Positions 54,647 to 63,965 of a DNA stretch of 64,000 nt are shown in pieces. Every line of letters begins with the position of its first letter. Position 1 is the stretch's first letter. The translations under genes were made by a program, and so were the position numbers. Source of the stretch: Clostridiales bacterium. GTDB lineage: Bacteria; Bacillota; Clostridia; Lachnospirales; Lachnospiraceae. Below the pieces are notes generated by a model. The model saw only the letters and a program-made list of their open reading frames with translations, did not search any database and had not been told where the DNA came from. The stretch spans positions 9,563 through 73,562 of the forward strand of contig JAGZJZ010000030.1 in NCBI GenBank assembly GCA_018365455.1. The letters are read 5' to 3'.

Positions 54647-56893
54647 TTAAACCCTTATTTTTGTCCCCTTGGTATCACGCTTTCCAAGACGGAGTTTATT
54701 CAGCTGCACTTCCTTATCCTTATATGAAATCGTGGTGTCATCCTGGGATGAAAGATAGTAAACTTCCTGAATGAAGTCATTTTCTGAGAGACGGATTCCC
54801 CGCACACCCACGGCCCCCTTTTTCTTCTGGGGCACTTCTTCCAATAAAAATCTCAGGAAAATACCCTGATCTGTCTGAAATACAATCTGACTGCTGTCAT
54901 CCAGGCAGGAGACAGATACCACCTGGTCTTCTTCTGCCAGTTTGGTTGCGGCAATGGTTTTCTTCGCCACGTCAAATTCTGTTCCTTCTACTTGTTTAAT
55001 CATTCCGGTTTTTGTGGCAAATATCAATACTGACATCTTCACCTTTGTCAATGTTTCCACCAGTACAATCTGTTCTTCGCTGCTGCTGTAATTGCAGAGA
55101 TTGTCAATGGGCTTGCCCTTATCCCGGAACTTACCATAAGGAACATCCATCACTTTAATTAAATGCTGCTTGCCGGTGTCCGTAAAAATACAGATCTTAT
55201 CCGTGTTCATACAAGAAAGAACATATTTATTTTCACTGTCCGCAGCTTCTTTATTCCGGTCATATGCAGTAACATCGATTGTTTTTGCATAACCGAACCG
55301 ATCCATCAGAAAGATTACTTCCATCTCTTCTATTTTTTTCTCTTCATATACGGCTTCTGCCGCATTTTCAATAGCAGTTCTTCTCGGTCTGGCATATTCT
55401 TTTTTGATGGCATCCAGTTCTTTAATAATTACTTTTGCCATGGATTTATAATTATTTAAAATATCTTCATAAGATGCGATATTTTTAAGTGTTGTCTCGT
55501 GCTCTTTCTGCAATGCTTCAATTTCCAGTCCAATCAATTTATATAAACGCATCTCTAAAATAGCAGTTGCCTGTGCTTCGGTAAAATTAAGAGCCGCTGC
55601 CGCCTTTTTAGAAGCCGCAGATTTAAATTTAATACCTTCCGTCACGCCATTGATCAGACATTCTTTTACCTGTTTCTGGTTTTTGCTGCCTCTTAAAATC
55701 TCTATAATCAGATCAATCACATCACAGGCTTTGATTAATCCTTCCTGGATTTCTTTTTTATTTAATTCTTTTGCAAGAAGCGTTTTATATTTTCTGGTAG
55801 CAAGTTCAAACTGGAAATCTATATGGTATTCAATGATCGCTTTTATTCCCAGCGTCTCCGGTCTGCCTTCTGCAACGGAAAGCATATTTACGCCAAAAGT
55901 GTCTTCTAAGCGGGTCTTTTTATATAGCATATTCACCAGGTTTTCATGATCCGCATTTTTACGGAGTTCCAAAACAATTCGTATGCCATCCTTGGAAGAC
56001 TGATTGGATATATCCACGATGTCATTGGTTTTTTTCGTTTCCACCAGCGTTGCCACATCATTCAGGAACTTTCCGATGTTGGCGCCCATCATGGTATAAG
56101 GAATCTGGGTGATCACAAGCCGGTCTTTTCCATTTTTTCCAGGTTCAAATTCCACTTTTCCCCTGAGCTTTATCTTACCTGCCCCAGTCTTATATATCTG
56201 AAGAAGATCATCTTTGTTTACCACGATACCCCCTGTCGGGAAATCCGGTCCCTGCACATACTCCATGATCTCTTCTGTCGTAATTTTATTATTTTTAATC
56301 GTAGCCTTAACTGCATCAATCACCTCTCCCAGATTGTGAGGAGGGATGCTGGTTACCATACCAACCGCAATGCCTTCCGCTCCATTTACCAGCAGATTGG
56401 GCAGACGTACCGGCAGTACCGCCGGCTCCTTTTCCGTACCATCAAAGTTCGGAACAAAATCTACCACATCTTTGTCCAGATCATTTAAGTAAGCTTCCTG
56501 GGTGATTTTTTGCAGCCTAGCTTCTGTATAACGCATTGCTGCCGCTCCATCCCCTTCAATGGAACCAAAGTTTCCGTGCCCGTCTACTAAAGGAAGGCCT
56601 TTTTTAAATTCCTGTGCCATCACTACCAGTGATTCATAGATGGAACTGTCGCCGTGGGGATGGTATTTACCCATGGTATCACCTACTATACGTGCACATT
56701 TACGGTAAGGTCTGTCATACTTGATACCTAATTCATACATATCATAAAGAGTTCTTCGCTGAACCGGCTTCAGACCGTCCCTTACATCCGGAATTGCTCT
56801 GGCGATAATTACGCTCATTGCATAATCAATGTACGATTTCTGCATTACATCTGAATATTCTGTTCTGATTATCTGTTCCTGTATATTTTCCAT
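54647..56893 (-). CDS. parC: type IIA topoisomerase subunit A, ParC-like
   Basis: The 748-residue product has the winged-helix region (VIIARAIPDVRDGLKPVQRR), the active-site tyrosine in AAAMRYTEARL, and a C-terminal beta-pinwheel domain. A canonical GyrA box (QRRGGKG) is absent; the place holds PQKKKGAVGVRG, a degenerate form. Lachnospiraceae carry a second gyrase-like pair beside nusA genes, usually taken as topoisomerase IV. It cuts and reseals DNA together with the subunit B encoded upstream. GAAGGAGCATTTAAT precedes the ATG. Confidence 0.85.
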   Translation of the reverse strand: MENIQEQIIRTEYSDVMQKSYIDYAMSVIIARAIPDVRDGLKPVQRRTLYDMYELGIKYDRPYRKCARIVGDTMGKYHPHGDSSIYESLVVMAQEFKKGLPLVDGHGNFGSIEGDGAAAMRYTEARLQKITQEAYLNDLDKDVVDFVPNFDGTEKEPAVLPVRLPNLLVNGAEGIAVGMVTSIPPHNLGEVIDAVKATIKNNKITTEEIMEYVQGPDFPTGGIVVNKDDLLQIYKTGAGKIKLRGKVEFEPGKNGKDRLVITQIPYTMMGANIGKFLNDVATLVETKKTNDIVDISNQSSKDGIRIVLELRKNADHENLVNMLYKKTRLEDTFGVNMLSVAEGRPETLGIKAIIEYHIDFQFELATRKYKTLLAKELNKKEIQEGLIKACDVIDLIIEILRGSKNQKQVKECLINGVTEGIKFKSAASKKAAAALNFTEAQATAILEMRLYKLIGLEIEALQKEHETTLKNIASYEDILNNYKSMAKVIIKELDAIKKEYARPRRTAIENAAEAVYEEKKIEEMEVIFLMDRFGYAKTIDVTAYDRNKEAADSENKYVLSCMNTDKICIFTDTGKQHLIKVMDVPYGKFRDKGKPIDNLCNYSSSEEQIVLVETLTKVKMSVLIFATKTGMIKQVEGTEFDVAKKTIAATKLAEEDQVVSVSCLDDSSQIVFQTDQGIFLRFLLEEVPQKKKGAVGVRGIRLSENDFIQEVYYLSSQDDTTISYKDKEVQLNKLRLGKRDTKGTKIRV

Positions 56894-56984
56894 ATTAAAT
56901 GCTCCTTCATCGTGATACCCCCAAAATAACGCAAGTGGTTGTGCTATTCCCTAATAAGTAATTTGAAAACTCTTTTCTTTCACA

Positions 56985-57211
56985 CTTATACCCCTGCATA
57001 CCGCTGACGGGTCTGCGGTACTGCTTCAATAGAAAGTATGGAACGCTTTTTGTTCCAAACTTATACCCCTTGCATACCGCTGACTGGTCTGCGGTACTGC
57101 TTCAATAGAAAGTATGGAACGCTTTTTGTTCCATACTTATACCCCTTGCATACCGCTGACTGGTCTGCGGTACTGCTTCAATAGAAAGTATGGAACGCTT
57201 TTGTTCCAAAC
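56985..57211 (-). repeat. three tandem 76-bp repeats between parE and parC
   Basis: The unit containing accgctgactggtctgcggt and ggaacgctttttgttcc occurs three times at an exact 76-base spacing (gcggta at 57015, 57091, 57167), and a partial fourth copy runs into the parE stop. Each unit can form two hairpins (ACCGC/GCGGT and GGAAC/GTTCC). On the minus strand the array lies between the parE stop and the parC start. Confidence 0.85.
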
Positions 57212-59137
57212 TTATATATCCAGTTCCGCATCTGACGCGTGTTCATAAATGAATGCCCGTCTTGGAGGTACTTCCGTCCCCATTAAAAGCTCTGTAACAT
57301 TGGAAGCCATTCTGGCATCTTCAATTTCTACGAGCTTCAGACGGCGTGTAGCCGGGTTCAGAGTGGTTTCCCAAAGCTGATCCGCATCCATTTCTCCAAG
57401 ACCTTTGTAACGCTGCAGCGTAAATGATCCTTTATGAGCTCTGCGGTATTTTTCCAGTGCTTTATCATCATAGAGATATTCTTCCGCACCTCTGGATGGA
57501 ACTGCCTTATACAATGGCGGCATAGCTATATATACATGTCCTTCATAGATCAGATCCGGCATAAACCGGTAAAACAGGGTCAGCAGAAGTGTGCTGATAT
57601 GGGCACCATCCACGTCGGCATCTGCCATAATAACGATTTTATTATAGCGCAGTTTCGTTATATCAAAATCGTTGCCATAACCTTCGGAAAAGCCGCAGCC
57701 AAAAGCATTAATCATTGTCTTAATCTCTGCATTTGCCAACACCTTATCTATACTTGCTTTCTCCACATTTAAAATCTTACCCCTGATTGGCAGAATCGCC
57801 TGATAATTACGGTCTCTTGCATTTTTGGCTGAGCCACCCGCAGAATCGCCCTCTACGATGAAGATCTCACACTGCTCCGGTTTACGGCTTTCGCAGTTGG
57901 AAAGTTTTCCATTGGAATCAAATGAATATTTTTGCTTTGTCAGCATATTCGTTTTTGCTTTTTCTTCGGATTTTCGAATCTTAGCAGCCTTTTCCGCACA
58001 GGAAAGCACACTTTTTAAAGTCTCCAGATTCCGGTCAAAATACAGCACAACTTCCTCACCCGTCACTTTTCCGGAAGCCTTCGCCGCATCCTGATTATCC
58101 AGCTTGGTTTTCGTCTGTCCTTCAAAACGTGGTGCAGGATGTTTGATTGAAATAACAGCCGTCAATCCATTTCGGATATCCGCGCCGGTAAAGTTCGCAT
58201 CTTTTTCTTTCAAAATTCCTAATTCTCTTGCGTAATTATTCATTACGGTGGTGAAGGTTGTCTTAAACCCGGTCAAATGGGTTCCACCTTCCGCATTATA
58301 GATGTTATTACAAAAGCCCAGTACGTTTTCATGGAATTCATTCACATACTGGAATGCACATTCTACCGTAATTCCTTCCGACTCCCCTTTAAAATAAATA
58401 GGCTCATGAAGTGCCTCTTTATGTTGATTCAAGTCCTTAACAAATCCAATAATTCCATCGGGCTCATGGAATTCAATATGTTCTGTTTCTGCTCCCCGCC
58501 TGTCCTCAAATACAATCGTTAGCGTAGGATTTAAATAAGCAGTTTCGTGAAGACGGCTTTTTACTTCCTCCGCCGCAAAATTAGTCTTTTCAAATATTTC
58601 CGGATCCGGCAGGAAATTAATCAGCGTTCCTGTCTTTCTGGATTTCCCTATAATCGGCAGCAGACCATTTTCCAACTCAATAACCGGTATCCCTCTTTCA
58701 TAACGGTCATGATGAATTGCACCTTCCCGGCTTACCTTAATATCCAGATACGTAGATAATGCATTTACGACAGAAGAACCTACGCCATGCAGCCCACCGC
58801 TTGTTTTATATACGGAATCATCAAATTTTCCTCCTGCATGAAGTGTGGTAAATACCAGACGTTCTGCTGACATTCCTTTCTCGTGCATCCCTACCGGAAT
58901 ACCCCGGCCATTGTCATTAACCGTACAGGAACCGTCTTTCTCCAGCGTTACTTCAATCCGGTCACAGAAACCTGCCAGATGCTCGTCCACTGCATTATCT
59001 ACAATTTCATATATAAGATGATTGAGGCCTTTTCTGGAAACACTGCCTATATACATACCCGGTCTCTTACGAACTGCTTCCAGGCCTTCCAGTACAGAGA
59101 TGCTGCTCGCATCATATGTCATCGTTTGCTTTGCCAT
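57212..59137 (-). CDS. parE: type IIA topoisomerase subunit B, ParE-like
   Basis: The product of about 641 residues has the GHKL ATPase (YEIVDNAVDEHLAGFCDRIE, NDNGRGIPVGMHEK, TSGGLHGVGSSVVNALS), a transducer domain, and the Toprim domain (FIVEGDSAGGSAKNARDRNY, IVIMADADVDGAHI). The QRYKGLGEMDADQLWETTLN stretch precedes the C-terminus. It supplies ATP-driven strand passage for the ParC-like subunit. The ATG at 59137 has AAAGGA 8 bases upstream. Gyrase and topo IV subunits B are hard to tell apart by sequence; the partner decides for ParE. Confidence 0.85.
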   Translation of the reverse strand: MAKQTMTYDASSISVLEGLEAVRKRPGMYIGSVSRKGLNHLIYEIVDNAVDEHLAGFCDRIEVTLEKDGSCTVNDNGRGIPVGMHEKGMSAERLVFTTLHAGGKFDDSVYKTSGGLHGVGSSVVNALSTYLDIKVSREGAIHHDRYERGIPVIELENGLLPIIGKSRKTGTLINFLPDPEIFEKTNFAAEEVKSRLHETAYLNPTLTIVFEDRRGAETEHIEFHEPDGIIGFVKDLNQHKEALHEPIYFKGESEGITVECAFQYVNEFHENVLGFCNNIYNAEGGTHLTGFKTTFTTVMNNYARELGILKEKDANFTGADIRNGLTAVISIKHPAPRFEGQTKTKLDNQDAAKASGKVTGEEVVLYFDRNLETLKSVLSCAEKAAKIRKSEEKAKTNMLTKQKYSFDSNGKLSNCESRKPEQCEIFIVEGDSAGGSAKNARDRNYQAILPIRGKILNVEKASIDKVLANAEIKTMINAFGCGFSEGYGNDFDITKLRYNKIVIMADADVDGAHISTLLLTLFYRFMPDLIYEGHVYIAMPPLYKAVPSRGAEEYLYDDKALEKYRRAHKGSFTLQRYKGLGEMDADQLWETTLNPATRRLKLVEIEDARMASNVTELLMGTEVPPRRAFIYEHASDAELDI

Positions 59138-59261
59138 TTTCATTATCCTTTCATAACTTAACATTTACCTAACCGCTATTATAACAACATCCTGATTAAA
59201 AATGCAAGTAAAAATCAAATCGTCGCTTCTTTCCCGTTTCTTCCCTGCTTGTTATCCGGCA

Positions 59262-59296
59262 GAAAAAAGAACCCCTACTTATTTAATAAGGGTTCC
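59262..59296 (-). terminator. terminator of the MBL hydrolase gene
   Basis: GAACCC and GGGTTC arms with flanking A/T pairing form a stem; the minus strand continues with TTCTTTTTTC, 36 bases after the stop. Confidence 0.7.
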
Positions 59297-59331
59297 TTTT
59301 GGAAGTCAAAACCCCGCTGCAAGCAGCGGCG

Positions 59332-60552
59332 TCATGGATTGCATCTTTTACATGGATCATAACCTTTGCTTATTAAATCATCTCTGCTTCCATTATAAGT
59401 CTGCTTATTGGAATCATTCATCTGATTGACTGAGGAACAGCCAGGCTTATGGAATTTGCCGGTATTTTTATTAATCATATAATCCATTCCCTTTGCCGGA
59501 GCCTCTGTTGCTGATTCACTGGTCTGTTTCTCACTCTGGCTGCTCTTTACTTCTCCTGAATTACCGTTTTTACTGTCTTTTGCGGTAGTATATTTCCACT
59601 TAATCGAACTGCCGTCACTGGATGCCACAATTGTTCCCAGTTCATCTGTCCTGAAATACTTAATTTTATTCTGAGTTAGCTTTTCCAGGCTTTCTTCATC
59701 CGGAAGTCCGTAATCATTATCTTTTCCTACGCTGATAACCGCATATTCTGGCTTTACAGCTTTTAAAAATGCATCCGTTGTGGACGTCCTGCTTCCATGA
59801 TGGCTAAGTTTTAATACATCCGCTTTCAGATCGATCCCGGAATCCAGCATGTCTTTCTCTGAATCTTTTTCAGCATCGCCGCAGAGCACAAAACGATTCT
59901 TCCCATTTTCCAGCTTAATCCCCACGGACCAGTTATTGTAATTATCACCATAGTCCTTCCCCTTTTCAGGTGAAAGTATGGTAAATTCAGAATCCCCCAG
60001 CTTGTATTTTTTCCCCGGAACAGGATTGGTTATACTTAATTTCTTCTTTTCAATTGCAGATAACACATCTTCAAAGGTCTTAGTCGTATGAGCTTTAGCC
60101 GGCATGATCAAAGTATCAATATCATATGTATTAATTACGGTATCTAAAGACCCAATATGGTCTTCATGGGGATGTGTCCCAATTACATAATCCAGCTTTT
60201 TCACACCCTGGTCATTCAGATAATCTATTATGGTGTCTGCATCATCATTATTTCCCGCATCAACCAGCATAAATTTCCCCGCTGACTCCACCAGTATACA
60301 ATCCGCCTGGCCCACATCAATAAAGTGTACATTTAATTCTTTATTTTTGCTTTTGTCATTTTTGCTCTTGTCATTTTTGCTATTATCATCTTTACTTTTG
60401 TCATCTTTGCTTTCTGATGTCTGTTTATTGGAAGCAGAGGCACTTCCTGTCACTGCTTCCGCATTATTCGCTCCCAAAGCGCCGATTCCACCTAAAATAA
60501 AAACGATGGCAAACAGCAGCCCTAATATTCTCTTTGTGTTAGATCCTTTCAT
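59332..60552 (-). CDS. secreted ComEC/Rec2-like metallo-beta-lactamase-fold hydrolase
   Basis: The 406-residue product has an N-terminal signal anchor (RILGLLFAIVFILGGIGALG), a Lys/Asp/Ser linker (KNDKSKNDKSK, about 45-70), and an MBL domain with the metal motif GTHPHEDHIGS, LKLSHHGSRTSTT and FIDVGQADCILVE, as in the nuclease domain of ComEC. The C-terminus (DYMINKNTGKFHKPGC and DPCKRCNP) is a short cysteine-bearing domain seen in other clostridial MBL and nuclease proteins. It probably cleaves nucleic acids or other phosphodiesters outside the cell. AAGGGAGGAAAGA precedes the ATG at 60552. Confidence 0.88.
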   Translation of the reverse strand: MKGSNTKRILGLLFAIVFILGGIGALGANNAEAVTGSASASNKQTSESKDDKSKDDNSKNDKSKNDKSKNKELNVHFIDVGQADCILVESAGKFMLVDAGNNDDADTIIDYLNDQGVKKLDYVIGTHPHEDHIGSLDTVINTYDIDTLIMPAKAHTTKTFEDVLSAIEKKKLSITNPVPGKKYKLGDSEFTILSPEKGKDYGDNYNNWSVGIKLENGKNRFVLCGDAEKDSEKDMLDSGIDLKADVLKLSHHGSRTSTTDAFLKAVKPEYAVISVGKDNDYGLPDEESLEKLTQNKIKYFRTDELGTIVASSDGSSIKWKYTTAKDSKNGNSGEVKSSQSEKQTSESATEAPAKGMDYMINKNTGKFHKPGCSSVNQMNDSNKQTYNGSRDDLISKGYDPCKRCNP

Positions 60553-60865
60553 CTTTCTTTCCTCCCTTGTAAAAATGTTAGCAAAATTCTCTGCTTTGTG
60601 ATACACAGCACTATTGCTCAATTGCTGCCCCGCTGTCTTCCGTTACAGGAAATATTTTATCGATAACTTTATATTAGTTCCAAACCATAAATTTGTCCAG
60701 TGCTTTTCATTTTTGCTGATCACATGCTGCTAATCCCTTAAAACCCCCTAAAATACACACTGGAATTTAAAATTGTCGTAATTTGCAAAAAAATTGAAAA
60801 AAATCAAAAAAAGTACTTGCAAAATTTTCTAAAATGGTATATGATATGCAAGTACCAAGCGATGA
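60553..60865 (+). promoter_or_regulatory. intergenic region with tRNA-Glu promoter
   Basis: The region is about 310 bases and AT-rich. TTGCAA (60817-60822) and TATGAT (60840-60845), 17 bases apart, form a promoter 21 bases before the tRNA. Nothing else is seen. Confidence 0.65.
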
Positions 60866-60937
60866 GGTCCGTTGGTCAAGCGGTTAAGACGCCGCCCTCT
60901 CACGGCGGAAACAGGGGTTCGATTCCCCTACGGACTG
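60866..60937 (+). tRNA. tRNA-Glu, anticodon CTC
   Basis: A full cloverleaf of 72 bases without CCA. The acceptor arm is ggtccgt paired with acggact, the D arm gtc-gac, the anticodon stem gccgc with loop ctctcac (anticodon CTC), and the T arm aggggttcgattcccct. It closely matches Firmicutes tRNA-Glu. A T-tailed terminator follows at 60948-60989. Confidence 0.93.
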
Positions 60938-60947
60938 CTCTTTGGAT

Positions 60948-60989
60948 AGTGGAAAATCTTAGTGTTAACTGAGGTTTTCCACTTTTTTT
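60948..60989 (+). terminator. terminator of the tRNA gene
   Basis: agtggaaaatc (60948-60958) pairs with ggttttccact (60973-60983), followed by seven T. Confidence 0.85.
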
Positions 60990-61039
60990 ATACTTTGGTT
61001 TTTGATTGCCCTTGATTGTCTAAATAATCATGTAAATAT

Positions 61040-61144
61040 TTATGCTTTTAGTTTAAGTGCATTTTCCATCTGTTCTTCCGTTTGATTCTTCGTATATCTG
61101 TTGAAGCAATAATTTCTGAGTGTTGTTCTCTCATCTTCATGCCC
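61040..61144 (-). pseudogene. C-terminal remnant of a tyrosine integrase
   Basis: A 35-codon frame reads GHEDERTTLRNYCFNRYTKN and ends with QMENALKLKA. The GH...TT-R-Y pattern holds the GH pair and the nucleophile tyrosine of tyrosine recombinases. A stop precedes it, so the rest of the gene is gone. It lies 100 bases from the tRNA 3' end, the usual place of such an integrase. Confidence 0.6.
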
Positions 61145-61146
61145 CT

Positions 61147-61275
61147 ATGGAAATCAATGGAATGGGATTATTTATGGATAAAATTTCTATCGAGCTTAAA
61201 AAAGAAAATATTATCGTTCCAATGATTGGGATAAAAGCAAATGACAATATACTTGAAATAATACGGCAACAATAA
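61147..61275 (+). other. short unknown frame, likely remnant
   Basis: A 42-codon frame (MEINGMGLFMDKISIELKKE and on to EIIRQQ) looks protein-like but has no ribosome site. It is probably the 3' end of a gene of the lost island. Confidence 0.3.
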
Positions 61276-61304
61276 ACAATATTTGCAAATATTCTCATAA
61301 AAAC

Positions 61305-61356
61305 AAAATAGTCATAAAAACGTAGTTTCATCTGAAACGGCTTTTATGACTATTTT
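61305..61356. terminator. large bidirectional hairpin
   Basis: aaaatagtcataaaa (61305-61319) pairs perfectly with ttttatgactatttt (61342-61356), with an inner gtttca/tgaaac stem. Flanking A and T bases make it a terminator candidate on both strands. Confidence 0.65.
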
Positions 61357-61431
61357 CATACACATTACTTTACGGACTGTTCTCTAAAGTGGAATATCTT
61401 GGTCTTTACTGAACTTTTTATGGTATAGCAA

Positions 61432-62841
61432 TTATCCATCTTCTGAATTCTGATTTGTTTTACAATTTATATCTCTTCCGAAGCAAATACCTCCGCCACC
61501 TGCTTTTTTTACTTGATACATTGCCTGGTCTGCTTTATAAAGAAGCTCCTCCGCAGTTACACCATCTTCAGGATAACATGCGATACCAATACTCGTATTA
61601 CAAATAATATTCCCTGTTTTAAGATTCCAGGGCTTTTTGAAACGTTCAAATATATAATTTAATAAAGTTATCAAGCCTGACTCCTCTATGCTGCCATTAA
61701 TGATAGCTACAAATTCGTCTCCCCCATTACGATAAATACAGTCTTTGAGGATTGGGATGCTATTAAAAAACTCACCCAGATTAACTAAAAATTCATCTCC
61801 CGCATCGTGTCCCAGTGAATCATTAATTGACTTAAATCCATCAATATCAAAAAACAGCACATATCCTTTTTCATTTTCGACCGCAAGATTTATACGTTTT
61901 TCACAGTCGGCAACTAGTAATCTGCGATTAGGCAGCTTTGTCAACGGATCATAGTTAGCCATATTTTTAATAATCTCTTCATTTCTTTTATTTTCTGTGA
62001 TATCTGCACTGCTTACAACATGGGCAAGCCGTCCATCCACCCATCTAAAAGCCGCACTGAATACTCTGAACCACGCCCCATCAAAGTATCTCTGATAATT
62101 CCAGGAATAAATTTTAGTTGGATTGTTATGTTCGTCTATTAATTCCTTTTGAGGACAAAATTCACACTGACCAGTTGTTCCGGGAAAAAGAACTTCCCAA
62201 CATTTTTTTCCTTCAAACGCGCTGATCCCACCATATGGCGCTGCCATTGATTTATTAACATAAAGGATTTCATGAGTATAAAAATCGTTGACATATATAT
62301 CAATTCCGGTATTGTCTAATATACCTTCCAGTGACTTACGTGCAAACCCCAACTTATTTTGGTATAACCGGATACTGACATAACGTGATAACATATTTAA
62401 GATCGCAGTTAAACTTTCTAATTCATAATCATCTATTCGTATTTTCTCATGGATATCCAATAATACAATAAGACCACATATACTCGAATCCTCATCGAAT
62501 AATGGCAAAATAATAACAGAATTTGCATAGAAATAGTGATTCAGCGCAAAATTAGAGGTAGAACATTTCGTTTTGCTGACATAAATGAAAGGCGCAGTTT
62601 TTAATTGACTACAGATTTCAGCCGAAATTTCTTCAACTAAAATATTCTGACGAACCTGCATATGACATGGATTGTAGTGTTCTTTTAAAGACAAAGAATT
62701 TTGAGGGTCATTTTCATAAAGAAGTCCACAGTCAAATAAAAAATTATCGCAAATAAGCTTGAGTGAGTGGATAATGGTTTGAGTATCAATTTTGTTACCA
62801 ACGAGCAGATTGGCAAATGTTAAGATAATATCGTTTCTCAT
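61432..62841 (-). CDS. diguanylate cyclase with GAF-like and PAS domains
   Basis: The 469-residue product has a GAF-like front (about 1-160), a PAS domain (about 165-285, YVNDFYTHEILYVNKSMAAP, RYFDGAWFRVFSAAFRWVDG) and a GGDEF domain (about 300-455, YDPLTKLPNRRLLVADCEKR, FDIDGFKSINDSLGHDAGDE, YRNGGDEFVAI). The intact GGDEF motif predicts synthesis of cyclic di-GMP; the upstream RxxD inhibitory site is not visible. It is soluble. The start follows AATAGAGGATACT. No phosphodiesterase gene is near. Confidence 0.9.
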   Translation of the reverse strand: MRNDIILTFANLLVGNKIDTQTIIHSLKLICDNFLFDCGLLYENDPQNSLSLKEHYNPCHMQVRQNILVEEISAEICSQLKTAPFIYVSKTKCSTSNFALNHYFYANSVIILPLFDEDSSICGLIVLLDIHEKIRIDDYELESLTAILNMLSRYVSIRLYQNKLGFARKSLEGILDNTGIDIYVNDFYTHEILYVNKSMAAPYGGISAFEGKKCWEVLFPGTTGQCEFCPQKELIDEHNNPTKIYSWNYQRYFDGAWFRVFSAAFRWVDGRLAHVVSSADITENKRNEEIIKNMANYDPLTKLPNRRLLVADCEKRINLAVENEKGYVLFFDIDGFKSINDSLGHDAGDEFLVNLGEFFNSIPILKDCIYRNGGDEFVAIINGSIEESGLITLLNYIFERFKKPWNLKTGNIICNTSIGIACYPEDGVTAEELLYKADQAMYQVKKAGGGGICFGRDINCKTNQNSEDG

Positions 62842-63058
62842 AGTATCCTCTATTTTTCATTCGTTATTTTTATTACTTATTTTACACAGAAATTCTTGGG
62901 AGCATGTTCGCTAGTTATCGTTTCAAGAATTATAGCAAATTAGCATAGAACAAGTCAATATGAAAGCTAAATTTCGTTGTCCAAAACGCTAAAATAAGGT
63001 TATCCTCTATCGTAGAATTGACAGTATTTTATTTAGGAGCTAAAATAAATAAAAAGAC
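62842..63058. other. intergenic region
   Basis: About 217 bases of AT-rich sequence with no gene or clear structure; it should contain the promoter of the GGDEF gene. Confidence 0.4.
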
Positions 63059-63311
63059 ATGTTAGGTTTCATGAAACAATATAATGAAATCTTAGAAACG
63101 ATTGAGGCCATCGCTGCCCATGAGCCCATGAATGCCAAGGCCCTTACCCAAGCATTAGGCATTACCAACGGTGCTGTAAAGAAAATCACGTTATAAACTT
63201 CAGAAAAGGGAAACACGGGCCTATTTGCTGTATGCAAAGTGTGGATTGCTCAAACAGAGAGCACTCGAAGATACCGATGAGTTTTCTAAATTGCTGTTGG
63301 ATCGGATCTAG
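63059..63311 (+). pseudogene. small HTH-type protein, frameshifted
   Basis: The frame from ATG 63059 encodes MKQYNEILETIEAIAAHEPM and KALTQALGITNGAVKK, which looks like a helix-turn-helix, then stops. The next frame continues KSRYKLQKRETRAYLLYAKC and ends DEFSKLLLDRI at 63311. Adding one base in the aaagaaaa run near 63179 joins them into a protein of about 83 residues. The Shine-Dalgarno site is poor. Confidence 0.5.
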
Positions 63312-63343
63312 GGAAGGCGTTAATACATAATAGAATATGAGAG

Positions 63344-63883
63344 GTGATGGAAATGTATCATGGAATTGCTATTGCAGGTGGAAATGGCAGCGGGAAAACT
63401 ACATTAGGCAGGCAACTTTCTGCTATGCTTGGATATAAGCATATGGATATTGAGAATTATTACTTCAGAGATTCTGTTATCCCATATGCAGATTCTCATA
63501 CCAGAGAAGAAGTTCTGGCTCTTTTATCAGCAGATATTAAAAAGTACCACCGGTTTATTTTGTCATCTGTAAATTGTGATTATGGCAACACGATTAATGC
63601 CATGTATGATTGCATTATATATATAAAAGTACCGCTTGGAATAAGACTTAATCGCGTAAAGCAAAGAAGCATAAACAAATTTGGTGATCGTGTATTAGAA
63701 GGCGGAGACATGTACGAACAAGAACGGAAATTTTATGAATTTGTTGCAACTCGTACAATGGAAAAAACGGATACCTGGCTGCAAAGTATGAAATGCCCTA
63801 TTATTTTTGTGGATGGAACAGAGCCGATTGCAAACAATGCAAAGATGATAATAGAGATCATGGCAAAGTTTATGATTCTCTAA
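63344..63883 (+). CDS. P-loop NTPase, adenylate/uridine-kinase-like
   Basis: The product (about 176-179 residues) has a Walker A AIAGGNGSGKTTLGRQLS, a MDIENYYFRDS stretch in the place where kinases bind substrate, an IIYIKVPLGIRLNRVKQRS segment with the arginine-rich lid, and a C-terminal IIFVDGTEPI. This is the AAA_33 / NMP-kinase-like fold; the substrate is unknown. The ATG at 63353 (GAGAGG 8 bases upstream) is best, though a GTG at 63344 and an ATG at 63347 are in frame. Confidence 0.75.
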   Translation: MMEMYHGIAIAGGNGSGKTTLGRQLSAMLGYKHMDIENYYFRDSVIPYADSHTREEVLALLSADIKKYHRFILSSVNCDYGNTINAMYDCIIYIKVPLGIRLNRVKQRSINKFGDRVLEGGDMYEQERKFYEFVATRTMEKTDTWLQSMKCPIIFVDGTEPIANNAKMIIEIMAKFMIL

Positions 63884-63965
63884 GACTCCCCAAAAAGGAA
63901 GAAACAAAATGCAGCATAATGAAAAGATATAGTAGTGAAGAATTATAGAAATGGAGAAATAATAA

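Larger units (their letters stand above)
60929..61430. mobile_element. relic of an element integrated at tRNA-Glu
   Basis: The last bases of the tRNA and its downstream sequence (tacggactg..., from 60929) recur at 61371-61379 and continue with a partly conserved stretch (agtggaa-atctt-gt-tt-actga). Between them lie the last 34 codons of a tyrosine integrase, a short unknown frame and a hairpin. This is the layout of attL/attR ends around a nearly deleted island. Confidence 0.5.

Noticed and set aside
56985..57211. CRISPR array
   Set aside because: The 76-bp units are repeated whole with no unique spacers, and no cas genes are near.
54647..59137. Assignment as gyrA/gyrB
   Set aside because: The subunit A lacks a canonical GyrA box and the context is the second topoisomerase locus of Lachnospiraceae; gyrase remains possible but less likely.
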